Assembly: GCA_023666125.1 (NCBI GenBank)
Contig: JAMPCN010000001.1
Location: 141,030 to 191,725 of the forward strand
Source: Bacillus sp. (in: firmicutes)
GTDB taxonomy: Bacteria > Bacillota > Clostridia > Lachnospirales > Lachnospiraceae
Reading direction: 5' to 3'
Length of the DNA stretch: 50,696 nt
The position numbers and the translations under genes are program-made. This document shows positions 24,125 through 33,654 of the stretch, piece by piece; within the stretch, counting starts at the first letter, position 1; every line of letters starts with the position of its first letter. The notes beneath the pieces were generated by a model, which had not been told where the DNA came from, did not search any database, and worked only from the letters and a program-made list of their open reading frames with translations.

Positions 24125-26745
24125 GAGATATTATTATTACTTCTTCTGTGTTGATAACGGCTATTTTTCTGATACGTTTTTTTACAAAAGGAAAGATTCA
24201 TCCGGCGCTGCAGTATGCGCTCTGGCTTCCCGTAGCGGTCAGGCTTTTGCTTCCTGTGCCTTTATGGAGCAGCGGCTTTGGCGTTTTAAATTATCTGCCG
24301 GATGGTATGGCCGGTTACCAAGCGTCGTCAGAGAGTGAAAGCGCGCTGCGGCAGCAGAACGGCACAGAGACAGATAGAAGCGGTGCAGGAATAAATACAA
24401 GCGATACCGAAACAGCTAAGGATGCCTCAGGTACAGTAGCAAAAGATACGGAGATAGACGGGAAAAGTATAGATGCTGACGCAGATGCAGGCGGGGATGC
24501 TACGAAGACAGACATAAGCGGTACGGATGCAGACAGCGGGATAAATACTGACAGACATACTGCTATCGATAGCAAGCTATCCGGGCAGTCGGTGCCGGAG
24601 GAATCATGGGCGGCAGCTTTTTTTACCGCAGCCCATGTAAAGCGGCTGGTCGCCATTCTGCGTATCGTCTGGATTGCGGGCATGATTTTGTGCGGTGGAT
24701 ATATGCTTTTTTATCAGATAAAATGGGAATGGTATCTGCATCATAACAGAAAGCCGTTAAAAGGCATGAAACAATATCATGGACTCTTTGTCTATACGGT
24801 CAAAGGGCTTCCCTCGCCCTGTTTATGCGGACGAAACATCTACCTGACAAAGGAGATGGCGGCGGATGAAAAAAGGTTGCAGCATATCCTCGTGCATGAA
24901 TACTGCCACTATAGGCAAGGCGATTTACTGTGGGTGGTTGTCAGGTGCGTGCTGATAGTTGTTTACTGGTTTCATCCACTTGCGTGGGCAGCGGCTTACG
25001 CTTCCAAACAGGACAGCGAACTTGCCTGTGATGAAGCTGCCATCCGCCTGTTGGGCGAGGAAGAAAGAATTGCATACGGCAGGACGCTTTTGCGGCTGAT
25101 TGCCGGAGCGGGGTGGGAAAGAAACCGGATAGGATTCGCCTCTACCATGAGCGGCGGGGAAAAAGGCATTCGGGAAAGAATCTGCCGGATTGCCGCAAAG
25201 CGTAATTATGCGGCGCTTGCGGCGGCGGTGGTTGTCCTGCTTGCCGTAGGAGCCGTACTTATTACTTTTTCAGGAAAAAAGGATGATGCGTCAGGCAGGA
25301 ACAACACGCAGAATACAGACGAGAGCATATTGGCGGATAGCGCGCCGCAGGATTTGGCGCAGACGGCGGACGGCACAGACATAGAAGAACAGTTAAAGGA
25401 TAGGCAGGCGCAGTTAGACATACAGGCGCGGCTTGATGCGCTGGAGCAGGAATTACAAAAAGAAGAGGAAGCAGAGCAGGAACTGGCAGCGAAAGCACAG
25501 GCGGAAGCGGAGTTTGCGGCGGTGCTGAAAATGCTTGCTGTTTATGATGAGACAAAAATGCTGGACGATTATGTGCAGGCGTATTATGCAGAGGGCGAAA
25601 ATGCGCTGGAAGAGGGCATTTATCTTTTGGAAAAAATGGAGGGCGCGGACGGCGTCGATATTAGCGTCTACGGTATGTATACGAAAGAGTACGGATGCAG
25701 GGGCGTCAAAATTCTTATCGGGGATGACGCCGCTGATTTTGACGAGACATGGCTGGTATCGGGGATGCACGGATGGGATGAGAATATCCGTGTCTATGAA
25801 AAGACGCAGGATAATAGAGCGCGCACTTTTGCCGTTAAGATGATAGTGGAGAATACTTCCGATACGGAAGTATGGAATTTATATTTATGCGACCGCCATG
25901 ATACGGGAACGGTTGAAATGTATCAGGTTGAGGCGCAAAGCTATATGGAGCAGATAAATGAAAGACTGCGGTTTTCTATGGAATCGAAAGCGGATAAAAG
26001 CCCTGTAATTGCCGTCTATGACAACGGGGAGAGAATCGGTGAAATAGACGCCGCCGGTTTTGTGGCGGATGCGTCAACGGTAAAAGGCGTTTTCTTAAAT
26101 CCGTCCATGGTCGGTTGGGAACTTGGCGCGGACGAGGATGATTTAAAACTGTTGATAGCTGCGGGAATCCGCTTTGATAATACGGATGAGCTTTGGTACC
26201 GGGGTCTGCCGCTTATCTCTTTTCAGGTATCGTGCGGGCAGTTTGGGGAAAGAAAGATTAGTCTGGGAGAAGCGGTAATAGAGACCGATCATCTGAATCC
26301 TATCATACAAGACGACATACAAAACCAGACGGATGCGGTGTTAGTAAGCGATGCGGCATACTGCAATCCCTGTCCGTCCTATACAAGGATTTCCGATACG
26401 TTTGGCGAGCGCATCAATCCGATAACGAATGAGGTAAGAAAGCATAACGGCGTAGATTTGGCGGCAGAGGCGGGGGCGGATATTGTCGCCGCGGCGGACG
26501 GTGTGGTCTATCAGACCGGGTATGATGCTGAAAACGGAAATTATGTTATCGTATACCATGCGCAAAACGGAGAGTATACGCACTATGCGGCGTGCCAGGA
26601 TATTCTGGTCGTAAAAGGAGAAAACGTCACCGCCGGACAAAGGATTGCCACGGTGGGAAGCACAGGGCGTTCCACAGGCGCGCATCTGCATTTTGCGGTC
26701 AGTAAGGATGAGGCCGGGGAATATATAGAACCTGTTTTTGAATAA
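24121..26745 (+). CDS. BlaR1-like M56 membrane metallopeptidase fused to an M23 (LytM) peptidoglycan endopeptidase
   Basis: An 874-residue protein. Membrane helices lie near 1-20, 25-50, 175-200, 270-295 and 362-385. Between the second and third is a Ser/Thr/Asp/Gly-rich low-complexity stretch (about 70-160). The cytoplasmic M56 zinc motif is H259-E260-Y-C-H263, with DSELACDEAAI downstream. After the last helix come a Glu/Ala-rich coiled coil (about 421-463), a middle region of unknown fold (about 465-740), and a C-terminal M23 domain with H775 and D779 (KHNGVDLA) and H855-L-H857. Where BlaR1 has a beta-lactam-binding sensor, this protein has a wall endopeptidase domain. It probably reports wall state to the BlaI-type repressor just upstream; that is inference. 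No active-site residue is missing. Confidence 0.9.
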   Translation: MRDIIITSSVLITAIFLIRFFTKGKIHPALQYALWLPVAVRLLLPVPLWSSGFGVLNYLPDGMAGYQASSESESALRQQNGTETDRSGAGINTSDTETAKDASGTVAKDTEIDGKSIDADADAGGDATKTDISGTDADSGINTDRHTAIDSKLSGQSVPEESWAAAFFTAAHVKRLVAILRIVWIAGMILCGGYMLFYQIKWEWYLHHNRKPLKGMKQYHGLFVYTVKGLPSPCLCGRNIYLTKEMAADEKRLQHILVHEYCHYRQGDLLWVVVRCVLIVVYWFHPLAWAAAYASKQDSELACDEAAIRLLGEEERIAYGRTLLRLIAGAGWERNRIGFASTMSGGEKGIRERICRIAAKRNYAALAAAVVVLLAVGAVLITFSGKKDDASGRNNTQNTDESILADSAPQDLAQTADGTDIEEQLKDRQAQLDIQARLDALEQELQKEEEAEQELAAKAQAEAEFAAVLKMLAVYDETKMLDDYVQAYYAEGENALEEGIYLLEKMEGADGVDISVYGMYTKEYGCRGVKILIGDDAADFDETWLVSGMHGWDENIRVYEKTQDNRARTFAVKMIVENTSDTEVWNLYLCDRHDTGTVEMYQVEAQSYMEQINERLRFSMESKADKSPVIAVYDNGERIGEIDAAGFVADASTVKGVFLNPSMVGWELGADEDDLKLLIAAGIRFDNTDELWYRGLPLISFQVSCGQFGERKISLGEAVIETDHLNPIIQDDIQNQTDAVLVSDAAYCNPCPSYTRISDTFGERINPITNEVRKHNGVDLAAEAGADIVAAADGVVYQTGYDAENGNYVIVYHAQNGEYTHYAACQDILVVKGENVTAGQRIATVGSTGRSTGAHLHFAVSKDEAGEYIEPVFE

Positions 26746-26816
26746 GCAGTTAGTTCCGCGCGCGATGGTAATTATTGCATTACGGCAAACAACCTCTTCC
26801 ACAATCGGAATTTGTG

Positions 26817-26825
26817 TGATATAAT
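26817..26825 (+). promoter_or_regulatory. Extended -10 promoter for mecA
   Basis: TGA followed by TATAAT (26820-26825) is a consensus extended -10 element, 54 nt before the mecA start. No convincing -35 is seen. Confidence 0.5.
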
Positions 26826-26878
26826 AATACCATGCGGCGTATGCCGTATATCACGAATCAGAAAGTAGTTGGGGATAA

Positions 26879-27550
26879 ATGAAATATAAAAAAATTAATG
26901 AAGCGACCGTACAGTGTATTATTTCGGGAGAAGATATGGAAGAATACGGATTGACGCTGGCGGACATTTTTGAGAGAAATGAAAAAGGAGAGGGCTTTTT
27001 ACGGGATGTTGTGGAAAGAGCGCATGACGAAGTCGGCTACCGCTTAAACGGTGACAATATTGCCATGCAGATTACGCCGATTCGGGATGAGGGATTGGTG
27101 ATTACTTTTTCCGATGAGGGAATGGCCGGTTTCCAGAATATGTTAGAGCATATCAAAGAAGTGCTTTCAGGATTTGACCCGGAGAGTATGCGGGAGGCGG
27201 CGCGTGCCATAGCGGGCAGGAACACGTCCGGAGACGGCGCTGTTTTCGATGATACGTGCAGGATGTTTTTGTTTGCTTCCATGAATCACGTTATGAAATA
27301 CTGTGCGGCGATTCCGGCGGGCTTATCGGTGAAAAGCCATCTGTATAAAATAAAGGACGCTTATTATCTTGTCGTTGAAAAGCAGCGTCTCTCCAAGAAG
27401 AATTTTAATAAAATCAGCGCACAGGCCATTGAATTTGCAAGACTTGTTGCGCCGTCGGAGGAGAAGCTTCTTTATCTGGAAGAGCATGGGGAATGTTTGA
27501 TTAGAGACAGGGCGGTAAGCGGGCTGCGCAAAATATGCACATCACATTAG
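26879..27550 (+). CDS. mecA: MecA-family adaptor protein
   Basis: A 223-residue adaptor that hands substrates to the ClpC-ClpP protease. The N-terminal substrate-binding part has the family pattern (ISGEDMEEYGLTLADIFE, then FLRDVVERAHDEVGY). An acidic linker follows, and the C-terminal ClpC-binding domain (about 120-215) includes YKIKDAYYLVVEK and KLLYLEEHGECLI. Length matches Bacillus MecA. In Bacillus it restrains competence; in Clostridia the targets are less known. The start has GGGG upstream. The esterase gene begins 16 nt before its stop, so the two are coupled. Confidence 0.88.
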   Translation: MKYKKINEATVQCIISGEDMEEYGLTLADIFERNEKGEGFLRDVVERAHDEVGYRLNGDNIAMQITPIRDEGLVITFSDEGMAGFQNMLEHIKEVLSGFDPESMREAARAIAGRNTSGDGAVFDDTCRMFLFASMNHVMKYCAAIPAGLSVKSHLYKIKDAYYLVVEKQRLSKKNFNKISAQAIEFARLVAPSEEKLLYLEEHGECLIRDRAVSGLRKICTSH

Positions 27551-28200
27551 GAAAGTACGAAATAACTTCTTATTTACCGGCTGATAAGGAAATAAAACAG
27601 GTAGTTTATTTACATATGCCGGAGGGCGGGGCAGAGGCTGTTTGGAATTTGACGAAACAGGACTTTGCCCTGATTGTCATAGAAGGCGTTGACTGGAACC
27701 GGGAATTGACGCCGTGGCGGCATGAGAAAGTTTTTCCAAAAGGAGAAGAATTTAGCGGCGGGGCAGATGACTATCTTGCAGTTTTGACAGGGCAGTTGAT
27801 TCCACAGATAGAAAAAGCCTGTCACCTGCAGCCGGATAAACGGTATTTGGCGGGATATTCCCTGAGCGGTTTGTTTGCCGCATACGCCATGTATCAGACT
27901 TGCCTTTTTAACGGTATCGCTTCTATATCAGGCTCGTTATGGTATGAGGGCTTTTTGGATTATGTGAAAAATCATACCCTCGGGCAAAATCCTGACAAAA
28001 TCTATTTTTCATTAGGAGATAAAGAGGCAGCATCTGCAAGAGGAATCATGCAGAGTGTTTTTGTATGCACAAAACAAATTGTAGGCCTGCTGCAGGATGA
28101 TGAAAGAATCGTTATTTTTGAAATGAACGAGGGCAATCATTTTAAGCAGATTCCCGAAAGAATCGCGAAAGGCATCAACCGTCTGCTGTCAGATTCATGA
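27535..28200 (+). CDS. Alpha/beta-hydrolase, esterase-D/Fes-like
   Basis: A 221-residue cytoplasmic hydrolase. The nucleophile elbow LAGYSLSGLFA (Ser109) follows a strand, with a short N-terminal region and a late EGNHF that supplies the His. The closest families by pattern are putative esterases of the Fes/IroE/esterase D group, whose members cut siderophore or S-formylglutathione esters; the substrate here is unknown. No signal peptide is present. It overlaps the end of mecA by 16 nt. Confidence 0.75.
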   Translation: MHITLGKYEITSYLPADKEIKQVVYLHMPEGGAEAVWNLTKQDFALIVIEGVDWNRELTPWRHEKVFPKGEEFSGGADDYLAVLTGQLIPQIEKACHLQPDKRYLAGYSLSGLFAAYAMYQTCLFNGIASISGSLWYEGFLDYVKNHTLGQNPDKIYFSLGDKEAASARGIMQSVFVCTKQIVGLLQDDERIVIFEMNEGNHFKQIPERIAKGINRLLSDS

Positions 28201-28293
28201 GAAAAGAAGAGAATGGAAGATGCATGAAGAGACAGCGCAGATAAAAATAGAAACGAGAACAAATCAAAAAATAGAAAACAGGAGTAAACACAG

Positions 28294-29850
28294 TTGAAAG
28301 AAAATCAGAAAATGGAAACAAAAACAGAAGAGAAAAACGAACAGGAAGCACAGGAGGAAAAAGCAACGTTAAAATACCGGGATTCCGGCATTGACGAGAG
28401 AATTATCCGGGCGGTGGAGGAAATGGGATTTGAGAATATGACGCCGATTCAGGAACAGGCGATTCCCGTTTTTCTATCCGGCAGGGACGTAATCGGACAG
28501 GCGCAGACCGGAACGGGAAAAACAGCAGCATTCGGCATTCCCCTTTTAGAGAAAATCAATCCGGAAAATAAGAATTTACAGGCGGTTATCCTATGCCCGA
28601 CAAGGGAGCTTGCGATGCAGGCGGCGGATGAGATGCGTAAATTTTCCAAATATATGCACGGTATTAAGGTACTGCCGATTTACGGCGGCCAGGATATCGT
28701 CAGACAGATTAAGAATTTAAAAGGCGGCGTACAGATTGTAGTCGGCACGCCCGGACGGGTGATGGACCATATGCGGCGGCATACGTTAAAAATGGAAAAT
28801 GTGCATACGATAGTCTTAGACGAAGCGGATGAAATGTTAAACATGGGATTCCGGGAGGATATCGAGACCATTTTAAAAGAGGTTCCGGAAGAAAGGCAGA
28901 CGGCGCTGTTTTCCGCCACGATGCCGAAGCCGATTTTAGAGATTACCAGAAAGTATCAAAAGGACGCACAGTTCCTTAAAATGACGCCGAAGGAAGTGAC
29001 GATACCGCTTATTAAACAGGCTTATTATCAGGTGCAGCATAAGGATAAAGAGGAAGTGTTATGCCGTCTGATGGATTACTACGACCCGGCGCGCGCGTTG
29101 ATTTTCTGCAATACCAAGCGGATGGTGGATGAGTTGACGCAGCATTTGAAAGAGAGAGGCTACGCGGTGGAGGGATTGCACGGCGACCTTGCCCAGCACC
29201 AGCGCGATACGGTGATGAACCTTTTTAAGAGCGGACATGCGGCGGTGCTTATCGCGACGGACGTTGCGGCGAGAGGCATTGATATTGACAACGTGGAAGC
29301 CGTCTTTAACTATGATGTGCCGGAGGATATCGAATATTATGTGCATCGTATCGGCAGAACGGGACGCGCGGGAAAGACCGGCCGTTCATTCACGCTCGTG
29401 ACGGGAAAGGAAATCTATAAACTGCGCGATATTGAAAGAATATGCCATACGAAGATAAGGGAGCGGAAAATTCCCTCCGCGGAAAATATTATGGCGAAAA
29501 AAGCGGAAAAGATTTTGAAAGAGGCGGAAACCGTTATCGCCGGACAAAATCTGGACAACGCCATGCAATATATTATGGAGCGGTGCAGCGAGGGAGAATA
29601 CGGCGCACTGCAGTATGCGGCGGCCTTTATGAAGATGAAGTTAGGCGACGAGTTAGAGGAGATAAGGCCGGAGCGTTTTGCGCTTGACTGGATGGCGCAG
29701 GGCAAAAAGCGGTACAGAGGAAATAACGGTTCTGACAGAAAATATCCCGCAAAAGGCAGACAGGGCAAAGGCGGCGAGAAGCGGGATGCCGATAGGAACG
29801 GCAGATACGCTTCTCTTCGGATTAAAACCAAGAAACAGGACAGAAAATAA
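28294..29850 (+). CDS. DEAD-box ATP-dependent RNA helicase (CshA/DeaD type), TTG start
   Basis: A 518-residue RNA helicase that unwinds short duplexes in mRNA decay, ribosome assembly or cold growth. Motifs in order: the Q-motif region (MTPIQEQAIPVFLSGRD), AQTGTGKT, PTRELA, GTPGR, DEAD, SAT, ARGIDI and HRIGRTGRAG. The C-terminal tail (about 385-518) has a DbpA-like part and a basic Arg/Lys/Gly end for RNA. The start is a TTG at 28294 with AGGAG at 28280-28284, 9 nt away; the nearest ATG (28312) has no site. It is convergent with the YgjP gene, only 3 nt apart. Confidence 0.95.
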   Translation: MKENQKMETKTEEKNEQEAQEEKATLKYRDSGIDERIIRAVEEMGFENMTPIQEQAIPVFLSGRDVIGQAQTGTGKTAAFGIPLLEKINPENKNLQAVILCPTRELAMQAADEMRKFSKYMHGIKVLPIYGGQDIVRQIKNLKGGVQIVVGTPGRVMDHMRRHTLKMENVHTIVLDEADEMLNMGFREDIETILKEVPEERQTALFSATMPKPILEITRKYQKDAQFLKMTPKEVTIPLIKQAYYQVQHKDKEEVLCRLMDYYDPARALIFCNTKRMVDELTQHLKERGYAVEGLHGDLAQHQRDTVMNLFKSGHAAVLIATDVAARGIDIDNVEAVFNYDVPEDIEYYVHRIGRTGRAGKTGRSFTLVTGKEIYKLRDIERICHTKIRERKIPSAENIMAKKAEKILKEAETVIAGQNLDNAMQYIMERCSEGEYGALQYAAAFMKMKLGDELEEIRPERFALDWMAQGKKRYRGNNGSDRKYPAKGRQGKGGEKRDADRNGRYASLRIKTKKQDRK

Positions 29851-29853
29851 TCA

Positions 29854-30450
29854 TTATACGATTAGCTCATTGCCGTGTTCTTTTAACCACTTTCTGGCGC
29901 TTTTATAATTCGGATAGACAGACTTTACGGCCTCCCAGAAAGCGGGGGAATGGTCCATGTGCGTTAAATGGCACAGTTCATGTACGACGACATAGTCCAG
30001 TATGGCGGGCGGAGCCAGCATAAGACGCCAGTTAAAGGAAAGCGTTCCTTTGCCGCTGCAGCTTCCCCACCTTGTTCTTTGGCTGCGGATGGTAATGCGG
30101 TTATAGGTTCCGCCCGTTAAGGGCTGATAGTAAGCGACCCGTTTCGGTATATAGTTGCGCGCCGCTTCCTTATAGCGTTTTTCCAGGGCGATTCTCTGCG
30201 CCTCGGGCAAATCCGAATGGGGGCTGTTCTCTCTTTCCTCACGGGCTTTCAGGTAGTGTGTAATAATCCAGTGGCTTTTTTCTTCTGCAATCTGTTCGAT
30301 TTGCTGCTTACTTGCCTGTAGCGGCACACGCAGAATGATAGAGCAGTCTTCCCTTACGGTAATGGAATAGGTATAGCGTTTGCTCCTAATGACGGTAAGA
30401 GGAAGCGTGTACGAAGAACCGTTATAAGTTATGGAAATAGATAATTGCAT
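29854..30450 (-). CDS. YgjP-like zinc metallopeptidase-domain protein
   Basis: A 198-residue protein of the YgjP/DUF45 group related to SprT and M48 peptidases. The zinc motif is H157-E158-L-C-H161 with H167 in the following MDHSPAFW. RSQRTRWGSCSGKGTLSFNWRLMLAP just before it is the usual signature. There is no membrane helix. Family members are often linked to type I restriction or to protein quality control, but no such partner is here and its substrate is unknown. AGAAAGGA precedes the ATG at 30450. The stop is 3 nt from the helicase stop. Confidence 0.9.
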   Translation of the reverse strand: MQLSISITYNGSSYTLPLTVIRSKRYTYSITVREDCSIILRVPLQASKQQIEQIAEEKSHWIITHYLKAREERENSPHSDLPEAQRIALEKRYKEAARNYIPKRVAYYQPLTGGTYNRITIRSQRTRWGSCSGKGTLSFNWRLMLAPPAILDYVVVHELCHLTHMDHSPAFWEAVKSVYPNYKSARKWLKEHGNELIV

Positions 30451-30504
30451 AAATGACAGATTCCTTTCTTTATATCCTATTTGGCTAATTTTACCACAAA
30501 TTAT

Positions 30505-30533
30505 TTGTAAATCAATAGGAAATGTGTTATTAT
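30505..30533 (+). promoter_or_regulatory. Promoter for the TPR protein gene
   Basis: TTGTAA (30505-30510), 17 nt, then TATTAT (30528-30533) with a TG just before the -10. It lies 67 nt ahead of the TPR gene. Confidence 0.5.
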
Positions 30534-30599
30534 AAACAATAGATGTATTTTAATGCCATAAACAGGCAGTAAATTAAGTAAGTATCAGGAGCAGGCAGC

Positions 30600-31961
30600 A
30601 TGAGTGACTTCGATGGAAGCAATGGCAAAAGAGAGCGTAACAGGCGGAAGGTAGAGGAAGAACGGGCCAGAAGACGCGCGAAACGCAGAAGAAAGGTCAT
30701 GATACAAAAAATTATCATCGCAGCGGTTCTGGTACTTCTCATAGGAGGCATAAGCGGTGGTATTATTTTGAGCCAGGCTTCTTTCAGGTTATCCAGGAAG
30801 TTATCGGCGGGCGATAAGTATACCGAGAAAGGTGATTACGAAATGGCGCAGAGCGCATACGAGGAAGCGCTGCAGATTGACCCGACGACCGTAAAAGCTT
30901 ATCAGTGTCTGGCACAGAATAATTTAGAACAAAACGACGGCAATGCCGCAAAGGAAATCTTATATACGGGATGGGAGACGACGAAAGACGAAAATCTGTT
31001 ACAGTCGTACTGTACCATTATTTTGAATGAGGCGGTTACGCAGATAAACGAAGGTAACTGCGGTCTGGATACGGTTGATATGTGTCTGCAGGTGTTACGC
31101 GACCAGCCGGAGAGCGGACGGGCCTATGAAGTGCTGGATGCCTGTTATGAAAAGCTTATTGCGAAAGAAGAGAATGTTTCCCAAATTTTCATGGATGCAA
31201 ATCCCCAGGCAGATACCTGCCTGTATACGGAATATGAACAGAGAGTGCGTTCGCTATTGGCGTTGTATGAGCAGTTTCATACGGATGCCTTACGGAAATC
31301 TTTGATAAAATATGCGATGCCTGATGTGGAATATCTCTATATCAGTATGCCGCATCTGACAAATTATCACACGTTAATCGAAGATGTCGCGGCGGCCTCT
31401 TCGGATGCGGCGGCAAGCGATTTGGCGGCTTGTCTTGCTTATGCCGAAAAAACGTCGTCTGATTTTGCCGGGATGTTTACGGCATTTGAACAGGGCAATT
31501 TTGAAAGCGCCAGGGACTTTATCATAAGCGATATGTACCAGCAGACGCAGGACAGCTTTATCGCGGGAGAGAATACTTACTGGGAGGGAGCGGCGTTAAT
31601 TCCGGTGAATAAAGAACAGATGGCGCTTCATAAGACGGAAAACGGTTATACTTTTTTCTGGCTGGATTATGAGGACTATGAAGATTCGCAGGGCGTGATT
31701 ACCGTATGGGGCAGCAGGCACTTAGACGACGGCGTACAGCGGACAACCATTTCCTATGAACCCGCGGGAGAGGACGGCGCGTACTATCCGCATACGGAAT
31801 ATATCATTACCTATGAATACAGCAACGTACTCAAAAACAAAACCTTGGTACAGATGAATTACCGCTTTACAACGCAGACCTCCACGGAGGATGGTATGAT
31901 AAAGACCGCAATCGGAGACTGGGGCGGCGAACATGAATGGGAAATCGATTATTCCACATAA
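30600..31961 (+). CDS. Single-pass membrane protein with TPR repeats, function unknown
   Basis: A 453-residue protein. The first 33 residues are strongly basic and Arg-rich, then comes one membrane helix (about 36-58) and a large outer part. At least one clear TPR (AGDKYTEKGDYEMAQSAYEEALQIDP, about 69-95) and weaker helical repeats run to about residue 200. The C-terminal half (about 310-453) is rich in Tyr, Trp and beta strands, with no domain I can name. AGGAG precedes the start. It sits 49 nt before gpmI without a visible terminator, so cotranscription is possible. TPR proteins of this shape often scaffold envelope complexes; that is general family knowledge, not a call. Confidence 0.8.
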   Translation: MSDFDGSNGKRERNRRKVEEERARRRAKRRRKVMIQKIIIAAVLVLLIGGISGGIILSQASFRLSRKLSAGDKYTEKGDYEMAQSAYEEALQIDPTTVKAYQCLAQNNLEQNDGNAAKEILYTGWETTKDENLLQSYCTIILNEAVTQINEGNCGLDTVDMCLQVLRDQPESGRAYEVLDACYEKLIAKEENVSQIFMDANPQADTCLYTEYEQRVRSLLALYEQFHTDALRKSLIKYAMPDVEYLYISMPHLTNYHTLIEDVAAASSDAAASDLAACLAYAEKTSSDFAGMFTAFEQGNFESARDFIISDMYQQTQDSFIAGENTYWEGAALIPVNKEQMALHKTENGYTFFWLDYEDYEDSQGVITVWGSRHLDDGVQRTTISYEPAGEDGAYYPHTEYIITYEYSNVLKNKTLVQMNYRFTTQTSTEDGMIKTAIGDWGGEHEWEIDYST

Positions 31962-32010
31962 ATAATGACGATACATTAGAAAGTGTGAAAGGTAAAGGAG
32001 AGAGAAAAAG

Positions 32011-33552
32011 ATGGGAACAAAACCGGCAGTATTAATGATTTTGGACGGATACGGACTCAATGAAAAAACTGAGGGGAACGCGGTCGCACAGGCAAAGACG
32101 CCCGTTATGGACGAATTGATGGCGAAATGTCCTTATGTGAAAGGAAACGCAAGCGGCATGGCAGTCGGACTGCCTGACGGACAGATGGGAAACTCGGAAG
32201 TCGGCCATTTGAACATGGGCGCAGGACGTATTGTATATCAGGAATTAACGAGAATCACCAAAGAAATTCAGGACGGCACATTTTTTGAAAATCCCGCCCT
32301 TTTGGATGCGGTAAACAACTGTAAGAAAAATGATTCTGCGCTGCATATGTACGGATTATTATCGGATGGCGGCGTACACAGCCATAATACGCATTTATAC
32401 GGCTTATTGGAACTGGCGAAAAGGAACGGGCTTTCTAAAGTTTACGTCCATGCTTTTTTGGATGGACGCGATACGCCTCCGGCAAGCGGTAAAGGATTTG
32501 TAGAGGATTTGGAAAAAGAGATGGAAAAAATCGGCGTCGGCGAAGTGGCAAGCGTGACGGGACGCTATTACGCGATGGACAGAGATAATAACTATGACAG
32601 GGTGCAAAAAGCCTATCTTGCTTTAACAAAGGGCGAGGGCTTACAGGCGGACAGCGCGCCGGCGGGCATTCAGGCGTCTTATGACAGAGACGAAACGGAT
32701 GAGTTTGTAAAGCCTACCGTCGTTATGAAAAACGGCGCGCCCGTTGCAACCATTCAGGACGGAGATTCCGTTATCTTCTTTAATTTCAGGCCGGATAGGG
32801 CAAGAGAGATTACGAGAAGTTTTTGTGATGACGATTTTAAGGGCTTTGACAGGGGAAAGAGATTAAACATAACGTATGTGTGCTTCTCCGATTACGACCC
32901 GACGATTCCGAATAAGAAAGTGGCGTTCCATAAGATTGCGGTCACGAATACGTTTGGCGAGTGGCTTGCCGCAAACCATATGAAACAGGCGAGAATCGCG
33001 GAGACGGAAAAATATGCGCACGTTACGTTCTTCTTTAACGGCGGCGTGGAAGAGCCGAACGAGGGAGAGGACAGGATTTTAGTCAACTCGCCTAAAGATG
33101 TTGCAACCTATGATTTGAAACCGCAGATGAGCGCATATGAGGTGTGTGATAAACTGGTGGGGGCGATTAAGTCCGGGCAGTATGACGTTATTATTATCAA
33201 TTTTGCCAATCCGGATATGGTTGGACACACCGGCGTGGAAGCGGCGGCGATTAAGGCGGTGGAAGCCGTGGATGAATGCGTCGGCAAAGCGGTGGAAGCG
33301 TTGAAAGCGGTGGACGGCGTCATGTTTATCTGCGCAGACCACGGCAATGCTGAACAGCTTATCGATTATGAAACGAATGCGCCTTTTACCGCGCATACGA
33401 CAAATCCGGTTCCGTTTATTTTAGTCAATGCGGACCCGTCATATAAGCTTCGCGAAGGCGGATGCCTGGCGGATATCGTTCCAACGTTGATTGAACTTAT
33501 GGGCATGGAGCAGCCCGCGGAAATGACAGGGAAATCCTTACTGATAAAGTAG
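32011..33552 (+). CDS. gpmI: 2,3-bisphosphoglycerate-independent phosphoglycerate mutase
   Basis: A 513-residue manganese enzyme swapping 3- and 2-phosphoglycerate in glycolysis and gluconeogenesis. LMILDGYGL starts the phosphatase domain, the phosphoserine S62 is in MGNSEVGHLNMGAG, and HAFLDGRDTPP, GRYYAMDRD, FFNFRPDRAREI, NPDMVGHTG and CADHGNAEQ complete the two-domain set. Length is standard. AAAGGAGAG precedes the ATG. Enolase, the next glycolytic step, is about 10 kb away and separately expressed. Confidence 0.97.
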   Translation: MGTKPAVLMILDGYGLNEKTEGNAVAQAKTPVMDELMAKCPYVKGNASGMAVGLPDGQMGNSEVGHLNMGAGRIVYQELTRITKEIQDGTFFENPALLDAVNNCKKNDSALHMYGLLSDGGVHSHNTHLYGLLELAKRNGLSKVYVHAFLDGRDTPPASGKGFVEDLEKEMEKIGVGEVASVTGRYYAMDRDNNYDRVQKAYLALTKGEGLQADSAPAGIQASYDRDETDEFVKPTVVMKNGAPVATIQDGDSVIFFNFRPDRAREITRSFCDDDFKGFDRGKRLNITYVCFSDYDPTIPNKKVAFHKIAVTNTFGEWLAANHMKQARIAETEKYAHVTFFFNGGVEEPNEGEDRILVNSPKDVATYDLKPQMSAYEVCDKLVGAIKSGQYDVIIINFANPDMVGHTGVEAAAIKAVEAVDECVGKAVEALKAVDGVMFICADHGNAEQLIDYETNAPFTAHTTNPVPFILVNADPSYKLREGGCLADIVPTLIELMGMEQPAEMTGKSLLIK

Positions 33553-33654
33553 GTTCCGCTCTCGTAATTGGGGAAGGTTATCTGAGGAAAAGAATATCTG
33601 ATAGATGTAATGCACAGTATTAGTATTATGACCGAAGATAAGAGGTGTAGCAGT

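Noticed and set aside
24315-24683. 122-residue minus-strand ORF in the M56-M23 gene
   Set aside because: Mirror of the low-complexity Ser/Thr/Asp linker; no independent evidence.
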